Shown here one piece after another: positions 7,075-7,968 of a stretch of DNA of 7,968 nucleotides. The DNA is from Clostridia bacterium (GTDB lineage Bacteria > Bacillota_A > Clostridia > Christensenellales > Borkfalkiaceae): NCBI GenBank assembly GCA_017462425.1, contig JAFTRD010000036.1, positions 1-7,968 of the forward strand, given 5' to 3'. A program made the translations under genes and the position numbers. Every line of letters begins with the position of its first letter. The first letter of the stretch is position 1. A model generated the notes under the pieces. The model was not told the DNA's origin. It ran no database searches and worked only from the letters and a program-made list of their open reading frames with translations.

Positions 7075-7566
7075 ATGTTGGAGATCAAAAGAGTGGAAGA
7101 AAAAGAAGTAGAGCTTTTAGCGCAAACGGCAAGTCAGGTTTGGCACGAATATTTTCCCTGTATTTTAAGTCTTGAGCAAATTGATTATATGGTGGAAAAA
7201 TTTCAAAGCAAGCAGGCGATAGAAAATCAGCTGAAAGAGGGGTATGAGTACTATTTTCTGAACGTAGACGGTGCCGTTGGCGGCTATATCTGCTTAAAAG
7301 AGTATCCCGACTATTTATTCCTTTCTAAATTCTACATACTAAAAGATTTTCGCTCTAAAGGCTACGGGAGAAAGGCGTTTGAGTTTATGGTAAATCGAGC
7401 AAAGGAAGCGGGATTGAATAAAATCAGGGTAAGCGTCAATAAATATAATTCCTCGTCCATAAAGGTATACGAAAAATTTGGATTTGTGTGCTATAATGCC
7501 GTGGTACAGGATATAGGGAACGGCTTTGTAATGGATGATTACGGTTACGAATGTCAAATAAAATAA
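7075..7566 (+). CDS. GNAT family N-acetyltransferase, substrate unknown
   Basis: The predicted 163-aa cytosolic protein has the GNAT fold. It should transfer an acetyl group from acetyl-CoA to an amine, but the acceptor cannot be told from the sequence. Motif A, the acetyl-CoA pyrophosphate loop, is R93-S-K-G-Y-G-R99 after the strand K-F-Y-I-L. Motif B is N-K-Y-N-S-S-S-I-K-V-Y-E-K-F-G-F near residues 122-137, with the usual Y-E-K-x-G-F ending. An acidic, leucine-rich N-terminus (roughly residues 1-60) probably forms the substrate-side helices. The start at 7075 is chosen over the ATG at 7066 because of SD spacing. It begins 27 bases after the ynbB-like gene and is probably the last gene of the same transcript. 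It could modify a protein, as RimI-type enzymes do, or a small molecule or toxin; nothing here decides this. Confidence 0.9.
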   Translation: MLEIKRVEEKEVELLAQTASQVWHEYFPCILSLEQIDYMVEKFQSKQAIENQLKEGYEYYFLNVDGAVGGYICLKEYPDYLFLSKFYILKDFRSKGYGRKAFEFMVNRAKEAGLNKIRVSVNKYNSSSIKVYEKFGFVCYNAVVQDIGNGFVMDDYGYECQIK

Positions 7567-7617
7567 TGTTTATAAAGTACTATATGTAACATAATATAAG
7601 AAAAAACGGTATAATTT
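7567..7617 (+). promoter_or_regulatory. AT-rich gap before polA with weak promoter-like elements
   Basis: These 51 bases are very AT-rich and are the largest gap in the window. CATAAT (7590-7595) and TATAAG (7595-7600) each match five of six positions of a -10 box. The best -35 candidate is TTTATA at 7569-7574 (four of six), but its spacing is 15 or 20 bases, so neither pairing is good. No GC-rich hairpin followed by a T-run is present, so transcription may also read through from the acetyltransferase. The call is an inference from composition and position. Confidence 0.3.
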
Positions 7618-7968
7618 ATGGAAAAATTAGTTCTTATTGACGGAAACAGCTTATTAAACCGGGCATTTTACGCTACGCCGCATTTTACAACGAAAGAAGG
7701 CTTCCCTACCAACGGAATTTTTGGTTTTATTAAATTATTCTTAAAAATAGTGCACGATATTAAACCTGCGTACGCCGTGGTGGCTTTTGATATGCACGCT
7801 CCCACCTTTAGGCATACTATGTACGATAAATATAAGGCAACCCGTAAAGGCATGCCTGAAGATCTTGCCGTACAATTACCTGTATTAAAGGAATGTCTTT
7901 CCTTGATGAACGTAAAAATATGCCAAAAGGAGGGCATTGAAGCAGACGATATCGTGGGTACGCTTTCA
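7618..7968 (+). CDS. polA: DNA polymerase I, N-terminal 5'-3' exonuclease domain (3' end outside window)
   Basis: The first 117 codons are present and the frame runs off the right edge. DNA polymerase I removes RNA primers and damaged strands with its 5' nuclease and fills the gap. The visible part is the start of that nuclease: V-L-I-D8-G-N-S-L-L-N-R-A-F-Y with the first metal-binding Asp, then P-T-N-G-I-F-G-F, A-F-D58 with the following T-F-R and Y-K-A-T-R-K-G-M-P-E-D-L, and E108-A-D-D111 with the acidic cluster. All expected metal ligands in this stretch are in place. A stop codon in frame at 7612-7614 rules out an earlier start, and no alternative start codon lies between 7618 and the conserved IDGNS motif. 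There is no convincing SD: the bases before the ATG are A-runs and ACGG. Whether the 3'-5' exonuclease and polymerase domains follow cannot be seen; a stand-alone 5' nuclease is a less likely alternative. Confidence 0.93.
   Translation, partial: MEKLVLIDGNSLLNRAFYATPHFTTKEGFPTNGIFGFIKLFLKIVHDIKPAYAVVAFDMHAPTFRHTMYDKYKATRKGMPEDLAVQLPVLKECLSLMNVKICQKEGIEADDIVGTLS

Noticed and set aside
7569..7600. TTATA...TATAA inverted repeat as a terminator before polA
   Set aside because: The stem is five A-T pairs with a long loop and no following T-run, so it is too weak for an intrinsic terminator.
7610..7615. Perfect TATAAT just before polA
   Set aside because: As a -10 box it would start transcription near 7622, downstream of the polA ATG at 7618, so it cannot drive this gene from the predicted start. 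It is probably a chance match in AT-rich sequence.
7668..7937. Minus-strand open frame opposite polA
   Set aside because: It is opposite the conserved 5' nuclease motifs of polA and has no recognisable protein family.

Overview
This window is an ordinary chromosomal housekeeping locus. Every gene is on the + strand and the genes are tightly packed. The order is miaB (3' end only), mutS, mutL, miaA, a ynbB-like PLP enzyme, a GNAT acetyltransferase and polA (5' end only). The order miaB-mutS-mutL-miaA, the MutL carrying an endonuclease site, and the purine-rich Shine-Dalgarno sites point to a Bacillota bacterium, most likely of class Clostridia. The base composition looks moderate by eye. I cannot name a genus from the sequence alone.

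Layout. Positions 1-311 hold the C-terminal end of MiaB, including its TRAM domain. Positions 334-2940 encode MutS, the mismatch sensor, and 2963-4954 encode MutL, a nicking endonuclease of the non-E. coli type. Positions 4961-5830 encode MiaA, tRNA dimethylallyltransferase. Its stop codon overlaps the start of 5827-7047, a methionine gamma-lyase family / 'aluminium resistance' (YnbB-like) protein. A GNAT acetyltransferase of unknown substrate follows at 7075-7566. After a short AT-rich gap, polA begins at 7618 and runs off the right edge. The gaps from miaB to the acetyltransferase are between -4 and 27 bases and contain no terminator-like hairpin, so these genes probably form one transcript. 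polA may have its own promoter. No stretch of more than 60 bases lacks a gene.

How the genes work together. MutS and MutL form the core of methyl-independent mismatch repair. MiaA and MiaB are the consecutive enzymes that turn A37 of certain tRNAs into i6A and then ms2i6A. DNA polymerase I, encoded just downstream, fills repair gaps and processes Okazaki fragments. The link between mismatch repair and tRNA A37 modification is a known conserved arrangement. The hfq gene often found after miaA is absent here.

I found no previously undescribed system, mobile element, CRISPR array or RNA gene. The observations worth a second look are small. They are departures from family motifs in MutS, MutL, MiaA and the YnbB-like protein; a G-rich micro-duplication in the MutL linker; a nine-A tract joining mutL to miaA; and two genes (miaA, polA) with poor Shine-Dalgarno sites.
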